Source: Patescibacteria group bacterium (GTDB lineage Bacteria; Patescibacteriota; Patescibacteriia; JAHIZJ01). Taken from it: a stretch of DNA of 37,024 nt. The notes under the pieces are model-generated. The model made no database searches, was not told the origin of the DNA, and worked only from the letters and a program-made list of their open reading frames with translations. Below, piece after piece: positions 14,028 to 21,140 of the stretch (positions are counted from its first letter, which is position 1; each line of letters opens with the position of its first letter). The stretch lies in contig JAHIZJ010000050.1 of assembly GCA_018814765.1 (NCBI GenBank), positions 1-37,024 of the forward strand, given 5' to 3'. The position numbers and the translations under genes were made by a program.

Positions 14028-14438
14028 ATGGCTTTAAATAGCCCGCAGCGCAACGCTATCGAGACACTTCTTCGCAGTAGACGGTTTGATAAGGAGCAAC
14101 AACCTACCGTCCCTCTTCTGTCATCTGTTCAGACCGTTGGTGGAGCAACATTATATCTTCTAGGGGTGAGCGAGGGGAGAAGCGGGCGTTCACTCAATAT
14201 GACAGGAGTAAACATCGCTGTCTTTGGCACCCAACCCCCCAGTGATGATCCACCACAACTACCCCGGGGACTACTAGTTGATAACGGCCAGCTGGTACAC
14301 GCCGCCGTCCTTCTGGGTAAGCCCAATAGGCCCAGAGTTGCCAACGAACTCCAAGTAACTCTTCTTTCGTCTACGGGTGAAGATCATCTAGTGAGACCGT
14401 CTGGTAACCCTGTTCGTTTTTGTAGAGCCATATGCTAG
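14028..14438 (+). CDS. Hypothetical SAM-riboswitch-controlled protein, 136 aa
   Basis: I do not recognise this protein. It starts MALNSPQRNAIETLLRS with AGGAGG 5 bases before the ATG. The middle part is beta-rich with Gly (VGGATLYLLGVSEGRSGRSLN, VNIAVFGTQPP), followed by LPRGLLVDNGQLVHAAVLLG; the C-terminus has two Cys (RFCRAIC). There is no signal peptide or helix-bundle membrane pattern. Its leader holds two S-box type aptamers, so its expression should follow S-adenosylmethionine levels, which suggests a link to methionine or SAM supply; nothing in the protein itself shows this. Confidence 0.65.
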   Translation: MALNSPQRNAIETLLRSRRFDKEQQPTVPLLSSVQTVGGATLYLLGVSEGRSGRSLNMTGVNIAVFGTQPPSDDPPQLPRGLLVDNGQLVHAAVLLGKPNRPRVANELQVTLLSSTGEDHLVRPSGNPVRFCRAIC

Positions 14439-14449
14439 CTCTTTCTTTG

Positions 14450-14475
14450 GGGAAGCAACCGCGCTTCCCTTTTTT
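14450..14475 (+). terminator. Terminator of 136-aa gene
   Basis: GGGAAGC pairs with GCTTCCC and is followed by TTTTTT, 12 bases after the stop codon. Confidence 0.85.
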
Positions 14476-14798
14476 CTTTGCAAAGAGCCAACTATATGGG
14501 AATGTAAATCTTTAGATTTACCAAAAAACCGAAAACACATCAGTAAAGCTGAAGCTTTACAATCCATAATCCACTACTGCCTATCAACCAGGCCTCGGAT
14601 TAAACCTGCCTACCGCCGTAGCTATATTCTTATCCTTTGGTCTTACTCTTGAGAGCGAATAGCGGGGTATACATTGTCCGCTTTAGTGGCACTTGGTTGA
14701 CAAATATCCAGAATAAGGTTAAATGAAAGCGTTCTTTCATAATGGCGTTCAATAGTCTAGCATAAGCTGGGCTTCCAACCCGTAAGGAGGGTAGTCCG
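14476..14798 (+). promoter_or_regulatory. Intergenic region with possible promoter
   Basis: No gene is supported here. Two perfect small hairpins occur (GTAAATC-ttta-GATTTAC near 14502-14519; GTAAAGC-tgaa-GCTTTAC near 14543-14560). TTGACA at 14697-14702 with 17 bases to TAAATG (14720-14725) could drive the secreted-protein gene that starts at 14799. Confidence 0.35.
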
Positions 14799-15288
14799 AT
14801 GTTGAGAATTTTCCTAGTTCTGTCTATTTTGTTGGCCGTGCTAGCACTGCCTGTCATGGCGGAAACTGATGGATTAAGTCCTTTTGAAGAAAGGGCCGCC
14901 TTCACCAGATGATACATCCGATGTTATCATCCCTTTGGACGTCGCCGAGCTGCTTCGGAGCAAGCTGGATGATCTACCAATCACTCTGGTGTATATCAGA
15001 GACGTATTGTTCCCACCACTTGTTCAGGACTACTTGAAATACCACGAAGATATCAATTTGCAATTCGACAACAAGATTGAAATCTATCTTCGTAAAAAGC
15101 TACCCTGCATTAAAGACGTTTACTACAGTGAGTTCATTTATCTGGACTCAGCCACACCAAGTGGTTACAGAGAAGACGAGCATAGGTCTAACGCTATCAA
15201 GGACGCTGAAGAAGCTTTTCTGGATATTCCACGTTCTAGGTTCTGGAAAGCGTTCAAAAAAGCGGTTGAGCGAGGACCCAACGCTTAG
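14799..15288 (+). pseudogene. Secreted protein gene with internal frameshift
   Basis: An ATG at 14799 follows GGAGG by 8 bases and encodes a clear signal peptide (MLRIFLVLSILLAVLALPVMA, cleavage likely after VMA), then runs to TGA at 14910. The adjacent frame continues without a break as PDDTSDVIIPLDVAELL... to 15288, about 125 more residues. Both frames read sensibly, so one gene carries a single extra base near the AAAGGG run at about 14889-14895. Without the shift it would be a roughly 160-aa exported protein with an acidic, charged C-terminal region (residues FRKAFKKA-type helix at the end). A sequencing error, a real mutation or a programmed +1 shift are all possible. The function is unknown. 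Confidence 0.6.
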
Positions 15289-15295
15289 ATGTTCC

Positions 15296-15329
15296 AAGCC
15301 AGCTTGTCACTAGACAACCGGCTTTTTTT
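15296..15329 (+). terminator. Terminator of the secreted-protein gene
   Basis: AAGCC pairs with GGCTT and TTGTC with GACAA, followed by seven T. It faces the end of the minus-strand REP-transposase relative. Confidence 0.8.
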
Positions 15330-15330
15330 A

Positions 15331-15918
15331 TTAAGATAATTCTCTCAATATGTCTTTGTCAAGATATACATACGGATATTTTGAATATTTCTTTGACAAA
15401 TCATGTTTCTGATAATTGTTTTTGATATATTTTTGCGTATTGTATAATCTCTGGTCTGTATTGACTATCTGATAATAAAAACGTGGCTGCCAAAAACGGC
15501 CACAGCCAATGCTGCGGGAGAATGTACCCTTGATGGATTGCATAAGGTCCGACAGCGTTGGAGCATGTCCATCCTTTCCACATCGCGGACTGGAAAGTCC
15601 GCTCTGTGGTGTTACTGACAATACACCATTCCCACCACCACAATGCGCCCTTTCTAGGGCGCATTCACCTATTGTATGATACTCATGTTTTTTTACTAAT
15701 AAATGGACATACTCTGGTAGAATACAAAAGGATATCAAATCAAATCTTTTCAATTTACAAGCACGAAAAACCACACTAGCCAATTTCCCTGCTTTTCCAA
15801 TATCATCAAACGCCCATCTATGATATGAAACATTCGTGGTTACAAAGTACGGGTATTCATTTTGATAAAACGCTCTTTGGGTCAGATAAAAAAAGACGGG
15901 GTGTATTATTCCCGTCAA
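15331..15918 (-). CDS. REP-associated tyrosine transposase relative (Y1_Tnp)
   Basis: A 195-aa member of the IS200/RAYT family. YPYFVTTNVSYHRWAF is the N-terminal strand and LISFCILPEYVHLLVKK the region of the HUH motif (residues 69-74), where the usual His-x-His is YVH. The helix that should hold the nucleophilic Tyr reads LMQSIKGTFSRSIG, with Phe in that place. RFWQPRFYYQIV and KYIKNNYQKH match the C-terminal part. Residues about 86-121 are an insertion encoded by two palindromes. Both active-site changes suggest it no longer cuts DNA. The start is a TTG overlapping the previous stop (TTGA), so it may be translationally coupled. Confidence 0.75.
   Translation of the reverse strand: MTGIIHPVFFYLTQRAFYQNEYPYFVTTNVSYHRWAFDDIGKAGKLASVVFRACKLKRFDLISFCILPEYVHLLVKKHEYHTIGECALERAHCGGGNGVLSVTPQSGLSSPRCGKDGHAPTLSDLMQSIKGTFSRSIGCGRFWQPRFYYQIVNTDQRLYNTQKYIKNNYQKHDLSKKYSKYPYVYLDKDILRELS
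15585..15665. repeat. Two REP-like palindromes inside transposase relative
   Basis: GCGGACT-ggaa-AGTCCGC (15585-15602) and AATGCGCCC-tttcta-GGGCGCATT (15642-15665) are perfect hairpins 39 bases apart, arranged like a paired REP. They keep the frame open and encode the Gly/Ser/Cys-rich insertion. Confidence 0.65.
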
Positions 15919-16172
15919 CTTTTGGGTATGCTTATCAACTTACTCCTTCCTATCTGCGCAACTCTACTAAAGGATTTGGCTCGTACCAAAAACTTGTCCC
16001 GCGGATCGTCAGGAACAAGCACGGTACTGGTAAAAACGTGCTCAACCATCTGAACAAAGTCCGCTATCGGCATACGCTGTCCGCCAATCACCACAACCCG
16101 GCCTTTTCCTCCATCCGTTCCCTCTACTTCAATCATTAATCCGCCGGGTAGTATCAGCGAGCTCAACCGCAT
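15915..16172 (-). CDS. Hypothetical small protein, 85 aa
   Basis: I do not recognise this protein. It starts MRLSSLILPGGLMIEVEG, with GGAGG 7 bases before the ATG. The sequence RVVVIGGQRMPIADFVQMVEHVF suggests a small alpha/beta domain; RDKFLVRAKSFSRVAQIG is basic. It lies 16 bases after the CorC-like gene, and its TGA overlaps the start of the transposase relative, so it is likely part of the same transcript. Confidence 0.6.
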   Translation of the reverse strand: MRLSSLILPGGLMIEVEGTDGGKGRVVVIGGQRMPIADFVQMVEHVFTSTVLVPDDPRDKFLVRAKSFSRVAQIGRSKLISIPKS

Positions 16173-16188
16173 GTTTATATCCTCCCTG

Positions 16189-17172
16189 TTAAAGAACTAG
16201 AATTACATTTTTTTTTCGTAGTGGTGTATCATACTCATCGACAATCTCACGCTTCAGAATTTCCTCAATAATGTCCTCCAGCGTGGCGATACCTACCAGC
16301 TCATCCTTCTGATTATAAACAAAGGCCAGATGGGTTCTTCTTTTTACCAATTTATTGAGTAGGGCGTCAAGCTTGATGTCTTCTGAAACCTTGACCGTTT
16401 CCCTTTTTCGAAAGACTTCTTTAAGTGGCGTACCCTGATCAACGCCGATCAACTGCTTGGTGTAAAGAATGCCGATAATGTTGCCAATGTCATTTTTATA
16501 AACAGGAATACGGGTAAACCCTTTGACCATGATTTTTCTAAGCAAGCGGTCATTTAAAATAACGGATTTCTCTAGAGCAAAAACGTTTTCTTTTTGGGTC
16601 ATGACTTGCTTAGCGGTTGTGTCTGAATATTGGAGCGCTCCTTTTATAATTCTTTCCTCGTCTTCATCTATGGCGCTCTGAGGATGGTCTTCATGAAATT
16701 CCACTAGCTGTTCTATCTCTTTCTTCGACCAAATGGTTGGAAGCTCTTTTCCTAAAATCCAATCAAGTCCTCGGGCCAAAGGCCAAGCAACAGGCCACAA
16801 TATTATTTGAAATATTCTTACTAACCAGACCGTTCTAGCACCAACGTTAAGTGCATGTCTGTAGACAGTGGCTTGCGGAATTATTTCACCAAAAACAACG
16901 ATTAGCCCGGTGGCAACAAACATTGCAACAACCCCTGAAGCAATCGAGGTCAGAAAAATAGATATAGCGGCGTTGACCGCTACATTACCCAGCAGTAAAG
17001 TGCAAAGTAAATAATTACCGTTTCTGCGTACTTGATAAATTTTCTTGGCCCGTTCATCACCCAAAGAAATCTTTCGTTGCAGATGTGAAGTGCTTAAACT
17101 TAACAATCCTAAGGTCAGGCCAGAAAATAGTGCTGACATTAGCACAAGTCCTATAATGATTAGTACGGTCAT
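16189..17172 (-). CDS. CNNM/CorC-like membrane protein with CBS pair
   Basis: The 327-aa protein has an N-terminal DUF21/CNNM transmembrane domain (about residues 1-140; LIIIGLVLMSALFSGLTLGL, ATGLIVVFGEIIPQATVYRHAL) followed by two CBS motifs (about 190-310; QVMTQKENVFAL, IPVYKNDIGNIIGILYTKQL, HLAFVYNQKDELVGIATLEDIIEEIL). The family takes part in magnesium or other cation balance. The C-terminal CorC/HlyC domain found in longer members is absent. It starts 36 bases after the preceding gene. Confidence 0.88.
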   Translation of the reverse strand: MTVLIIIGLVLMSALFSGLTLGLLSLSTSHLQRKISLGDERAKKIYQVRRNGNYLLCTLLLGNVAVNAAISIFLTSIASGVVAMFVATGLIVVFGEIIPQATVYRHALNVGARTVWLVRIFQIILWPVAWPLARGLDWILGKELPTIWSKKEIEQLVEFHEDHPQSAIDEDEERIIKGALQYSDTTAKQVMTQKENVFALEKSVILNDRLLRKIMVKGFTRIPVYKNDIGNIIGILYTKQLIGVDQGTPLKEVFRKRETVKVSEDIKLDALLNKLVKRRTHLAFVYNQKDELVGIATLEDIIEEILKREIVDEYDTPLRKKNVILVL

Positions 17173-17208
17173 AATGTGTGGTTAAATGATTCTCTCGAGT
17201 CTCCTATC

Positions 17209-17817
17209 TCAGCTTATTGGTTCATACAGCGAAGGGAGCCTTCCTTCAATTAGCTTAGCATACTCTCCATCGGTTGCTTGCACAATATATATTGACCCCT
17301 TGTCTTCAACTAAGATATGTTTGCTGTCCGGCATCCAGTAAAAAGCTTCCGGATTATATGACCAAGTGTAGGGCCAAACCAGCTTACTGGTAAGTGCTTC
17401 GTACTTTTCACCTTCGTGTATATTATATTGACGAAACCACAAAAACACCAAATTAGCCGTTACCATCAAGCGTCCATTCGACGAAATATTACTCCCAACG
17501 TAGTCGCCATTTTCATAGCGATAGCCCAGCATGTATTTTTCCTGCTGTTCTCGCCAATTGGCCTTACTCATCGTGGTTATTTCTTCCCGGTCCGTTCCAT
17601 CAGAATAGAGAGCTACAATCTTGTACTGATCACCCGCCTCCGGCTGAGCTACATAAACTTTAAACGGACTAGCTTGCCAATCCAGTTCTGATACGTCGGT
17701 AGTGGTTAACGATCTGTTGCCGACAAACAAAAAAGCTCCCACTAGCATTACAATAATTGCTCCAATGATTAATATGGCTATTTTTATCAGCTTCTTCATT
17801 CTATTTTGGTCGAGCAT
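17209..17817 (-). CDS. Membrane-anchored hypothetical protein
   Basis: A 202-aa protein, or 196 aa from the second Met (MKKLIK, ATG at 17799), with one N-terminal membrane helix (IKIAILIIGAIIVMLVGAFLFV) and an extracellular domain. Repeated strands such as QYKIVALYSDGTDREEI, NGRLMVTANLVFLWF and HILVEDKGSIYIVQATDGEYAKL resemble blades of a TolB-like beta-propeller, but too few are present for a whole propeller. No Shine-Dalgarno site is seen. It overlaps or abuts the end of the PaaK-like gene, so it is in the same operon. Confidence 0.6.
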   Translation of the reverse strand: MLDQNRMKKLIKIAILIIGAIIVMLVGAFLFVGNRSLTTTDVSELDWQASPFKVYVAQPEAGDQYKIVALYSDGTDREEITTMSKANWREQQEKYMLGYRYENGDYVGSNISSNGRLMVTANLVFLWFRQYNIHEGEKYEALTSKLVWPYTWSYNPEAFYWMPDSKHILVEDKGSIYIVQATDGEYAKLIEGRLPSLYEPIS

Positions 17818-19255
17818 CTATTATTCTTTTGTCTTTTAATTCAGTCTCCATGCCCACCTTACTAAGCAATGTATCCAGATCACACTGCCTAACAGCAACA
17901 GCTACTCCTACATCACCATAAATCATTCTTTCTAAGCGTGTTTTGAACTGCTCAAAATCCACATACGGCTTGACTGCTACTTCGCAAATTAGCTCGTCAA
18001 CTTCATAAGGATCGTTGTCTTTCTTTTGAATTGTCACTTGCCACTCTTCCAGCTCCTTTATACCCGATAGTAGCGGAAAGAAGTTGTTGAGATTAACCAA
18101 CTCGCCTTTCACCTTGGTTAGGTTAAACTCCTTGATTTCTGATGTTCTCTGTATATCCGGCCGTATCCTCGGAACTGTTCGACCGCAGTAAGGACATGGT
18201 TGATACTCAATGCCCTGTGTCATGTCACCTGTACGATAGCGCAGAACAATCGAGCCGCGCCAATCCAGGGCTGAATAAACCAGCTCACCCGGCTCACCTT
18301 CAGGAACCCTCTTGCCCTCTTTGTTCACTACTTCAAAATATTCAAGATCAGGATACAGATGATAACCCGATTCTTCACAGCATTGAATCCAGGCAGTTTT
18401 CCCTTCGGTCATAGCATAGGTAGTATATATGCTTGAATCTTGTGCACCCAGTTTTTTCAACAACTCTTTGACTTTTTCTCTATGTCCCGGGCTAACACGC
18501 TCGCCACCAAAAATAACATGTTTAACATTTGAAAAATCACGCTGTTCTTTGACTGCTTCACGCAGAACATGGTAACAGTACCCCGGTATAAAAATTATTA
18601 TGCCTGCCTTAAGTCCTTCGATCGCATCCATAATCTTTTGCGTACCCATCACCTTACCACCACCGGTTTGCAGACTGGTAATACCAAGCTTTACCAGAGC
18701 ATAGTGAGCCAGCCAAAAAGCCAAATGTGGTGAGTAGGGAAATCCATTAATGGCTACTAAGCTGCGATCTACATTGATCACACCAAACATACGATCACCA
18801 CTCTCTTTCATTATTTCCAAATCATAAGCCGAATATGTAAAGGCTGTCGGCAGAGCAGAACGACCGGTAGTAAAATGAGTATGAACCGGTTTAAATTCCC
18901 ATTCTAGCTTTCTTTGCACGTCTTGACCCGTTATTTTACTCCAAGCGATTTTAAGCAGTTGACCCTTGGTGGCATATTTTTTTATCAGTTTTTCGTCAGG
19001 CTGTAGGATAAACTGCCGTGGCCTGGCTCGGTCTTCTTCAGTCGGGGCTAAATCAGCCTTACTGGTAAAAGGCAATTTGACCAAGTCATCAGTTGTTATT
19101 ATATCCGCAGGACTTAAATCGGACTTTTTAAAAAGTTCCCTATAATACGGACTGTAGGGAACAAAGTGACGAATAAATGATTTCAGTTTTTTATTCTGAA
19201 GGGCTTGTATTTTTTCTTTTGGATATTTTGTTAGCTTGTTCCAATGTTCGTACAT
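17801..19255 (-). CDS. PaaK/CapK-like AMP-forming ligase family protein
   Basis: A 484-aa member of the adenylate-forming superfamily close to phenylacetate-CoA ligase and CapK. Family motifs include FTTGRSALPTAFTYSAYD near residue 125-145 (a changed P-loop), SLQTGGGKVMGTQKIMDAI, VIFGGERVSPGHREK and YTTYAMTEG. A possible zinc site is CPYCGRTV. The C-terminal region (VDFEQFKTRLERMIYGDVGVAVAV) is the small mobile domain. CapK relatives act in surface polysaccharide work. Three acyltransferase genes directly upstream suggest a lipid or envelope role. The substrate is unknown. Confidence 0.75.
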   Translation of the reverse strand: MYEHWNKLTKYPKEKIQALQNKKLKSFIRHFVPYSPYYRELFKKSDLSPADIITTDDLVKLPFTSKADLAPTEEDRARPRQFILQPDEKLIKKYATKGQLLKIAWSKITGQDVQRKLEWEFKPVHTHFTTGRSALPTAFTYSAYDLEIMKESGDRMFGVINVDRSLVAINGFPYSPHLAFWLAHYALVKLGITSLQTGGGKVMGTQKIMDAIEGLKAGIIIFIPGYCYHVLREAVKEQRDFSNVKHVIFGGERVSPGHREKVKELLKKLGAQDSSIYTTYAMTEGKTAWIQCCEESGYHLYPDLEYFEVVNKEGKRVPEGEPGELVYSALDWRGSIVLRYRTGDMTQGIEYQPCPYCGRTVPRIRPDIQRTSEIKEFNLTKVKGELVNLNNFFPLLSGIKELEEWQVTIQKKDNDPYEVDELICEVAVKPYVDFEQFKTRLERMIYGDVGVAVAVRQCDLDTLLSKVGMETELKDKRIIDARPK

Positions 19256-19262
19256 ATGATTG

Positions 19263-19883
19263 CTAATAAATATATTTTTTATTCGCCAGTTTGGCTATTT
19301 TTAACATGACTTTTTTGCTAGCTCGCCTAATTAGCTCTTCTGAGTCATCCTGGTGAAGCTCTTGTGAGAAGTTCATTGGCTGTCCAATATGCATTTCCAG
19401 TCGCTTACTTCTAAACAATAGCAATATTAATGATATTAGAAAAGCCCAATGGCCGGGACAACGTAAGCCAACAGGCAAAATAGGTACCTGAGCTCTTAGA
19501 GCAGCACGAACTAAACCGGTTTTGCCCTGTCCCAGTTCTTCTTTTGTCTGCCTTCTACCCTCAGGGAAAAAAGTAACAATTCCACCTTTTTTCAATTTTT
19601 CAACTGCACAATCAATCGCTCTAGATCTGTTTTTTTTATCAACATAAATAGATAAGCCCGGAAACCAAATATAATAATTTTTTGATTTTGTCACTATATT
19701 GATTTTTTGATTTGTCTTCTCAGATATTAAGAGCATTAAGTATAAGCCGTCCAGCCAATCTGTATGATTTACCGCTATCAAAAAAGGCCCCTGCGCTGGA
19801 ATATTTTCCATACCGGTAATACATTTGGTATATCTTTTAACTGCTCTACCAATTATTAAACGTAAAAACCAATATGGCTTCAT
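19263..19883 (-). CDS. plsC: 1-acyl-glycerol-3-phosphate acyltransferase-like, copy 1
   Basis: A 206-aa PlsC-family protein. VNHTDWLDG is the catalytic HX4D motif and FFPEGRRQ the substrate-binding FPEGR motif. A hydrophobic stretch (WAFLISLILLLF) near residue 145 may be membrane-associated. PlsC moves an acyl chain to lysophosphatidate. It is third in transcription order of three tandem paralogs, two bases after the second. Confidence 0.85.
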   Translation of the reverse strand: MKPYWFLRLIIGRAVKRYTKCITGMENIPAQGPFLIAVNHTDWLDGLYLMLLISEKTNQKINIVTKSKNYYIWFPGLSIYVDKKNRSRAIDCAVEKLKKGGIVTFFPEGRRQTKEELGQGKTGLVRAALRAQVPILPVGLRCPGHWAFLISLILLLFRSKRLEMHIGQPMNFSQELHQDDSEELIRRASKKVMLKIAKLANKKYIY

Positions 19884-19885
19884 TC

Positions 19886-20521
19886 TTAGTAGGGGTAATT
19901 TTTATTACACAGGGCGCCTATAGACTTCATGATCTGGCGGGTGGTAGTGTCTAATATTTCTTTAGTAATTTCATGATCATCAATTTGATTTACCTGTATA
20001 GGTGATCCAATAACAACTTCAAGGTTCTGGCCTGTCAAGAAGAACGCTTTAAGGCTTTGGCTAGTTGTTTTACATGGAGGCGCAATTATGCCCACTGGAA
20101 CAATCTGAATTCCTGTTTTGTGTGCTAATCGTGCAGTACCGGTCTTGCCTTTTAATAGATTGCCTTGATTGTAGTTACGAGTTCCCTCGGGAAAAATACC
20201 CACCACCCCTTCATCTTTTAGTACTTGTTCAGCTATTAATAATGATTCAGCTTTTCTGTCTTTATAAACCGGGATCATACCCAGCCAGTTATAGCTGATA
20301 GATTTTCCAAAACTATCGGCAATGTGCCCGTGTGTTAAAAAATATGGACGCACATTTATATGAGTAATTAAAACTGTACTCAACATAGGAGCGTCCAAAT
20401 AGCTAGTATGATTAGACACAATCAGAAAAGGCGGCTTAGCGGGTAAATTTTCCAAGCCAGTTGTACGAAAGCGCCATCTAAAAAGCGGGAATAATGTGTG
20501 TCTAAGTATTGGGAAAGCCAT
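19886..20521 (-). CDS. plsC: 1-acyl-glycerol-3-phosphate acyltransferase-like, copy 2
   Basis: A PlsC-family protein of 211 aa from the ATG at 20521 (a GTG at 20539 would give 217 aa). HX4D is SNHTSYLDAP and the second motif FPEGTRNYNQG is the closest of the three to the family consensus. LKGKTGTARLAHKTGIQIVPVG follows. It overlaps the end of copy 3 by about 20 bases, so translation is coupled. Confidence 0.88.
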   Translation of the reverse strand: MAFPILRHTLFPLFRWRFRTTGLENLPAKPPFLIVSNHTSYLDAPMLSTVLITHINVRPYFLTHGHIADSFGKSISYNWLGMIPVYKDRKAESLLIAEQVLKDEGVVGIFPEGTRNYNQGNLLKGKTGTARLAHKTGIQIVPVGIIAPPCKTTSQSLKAFFLTGQNLEVVIGSPIQVNQIDDHEITKEILDTTTRQIMKSIGALCNKNYPY

Positions 20522-21131
20522 GGTTATAATTTTTACCACTTAATTCGGCAATCTTCTCCATTATCTGCTCAGTTGTATTATGTAAAATTTTACTAGTAGT
20601 TTCTGAGCGATTTATCTTTTCATAATGCAATGGTCGTCCGATCTTTAGAGTTACATAACGAGCAGGAGTAAATATTTTTAGTGATGATGTAATAGGTCCT
20701 CGACCTGAAGTACCGATAACACCTATTGGAATAACCGGGCAACCGGACCATAGAACCAAACGTGCCAGGCCGGTCTTTCCAGGTAAGAGAGAGTTGGATT
20801 CGTTAGCCCCTCCTTCAGGAAATATTCCGACTATTTCACCCTTTTCCAGTAAAGATAGGGTAGTCTCAATTACTTGGCCTTTATTTTTCCAATCAATGGG
20901 CAAGCCACCTAAACATTTGTACTTTCTACTAGCAGCAATAAAGAATAATTTTCTTTTTATTATCTCTTTATATAGTGCGCTGATTATTATCGGTGAATCA
21001 GCCCAACAATTGTGGTTTGGAGCAATTATATAGGCTCCGCTCTTCGGGATGTTTTCACTCCCTTCGATTCTCATTATAGGACGGCTAAAGAACTGTATTA
21101 AAGTACGTTTAACAATCCAACTATAATCCAT
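20502..21131 (-). CDS. plsC: 1-acyl-glycerol-3-phosphate acyltransferase-like, copy 3
   Basis: A 209-aa PlsC-family protein. HX4D is PNHNCWADSP and the second motif is FPEGGANESNS, where the usual Arg or Thr after the Gly is missing. LPGKTGLARLVLWSGCPVIPIG follows. It is the first of the three in transcription order and begins 9 bases after hppA. The sequence changes suggest a different acyl donor or acceptor from copy 2. Confidence 0.83.
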   Translation of the reverse strand: MDYSWIVKRTLIQFFSRPIMRIEGSENIPKSGAYIIAPNHNCWADSPIIISALYKEIIKRKLFFIAASRKYKCLGGLPIDWKNKGQVIETTLSLLEKGEIVGIFPEGGANESNSLLPGKTGLARLVLWSGCPVIPIGVIGTSGRGPITSSLKIFTPARYVTLKIGRPLHYEKINRSETTSKILHNTTEQIMEKIAELSGKNYNHGFPNT

Positions 21132-21140
21132 GTAATCGAC

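Noticed and set aside
14630-14917. Minus-strand frame of 95 codons
   Set aside because: It is antisense to the clear signal-peptide ORF that has a Shine-Dalgarno site, and it has no ribosome site of its own.
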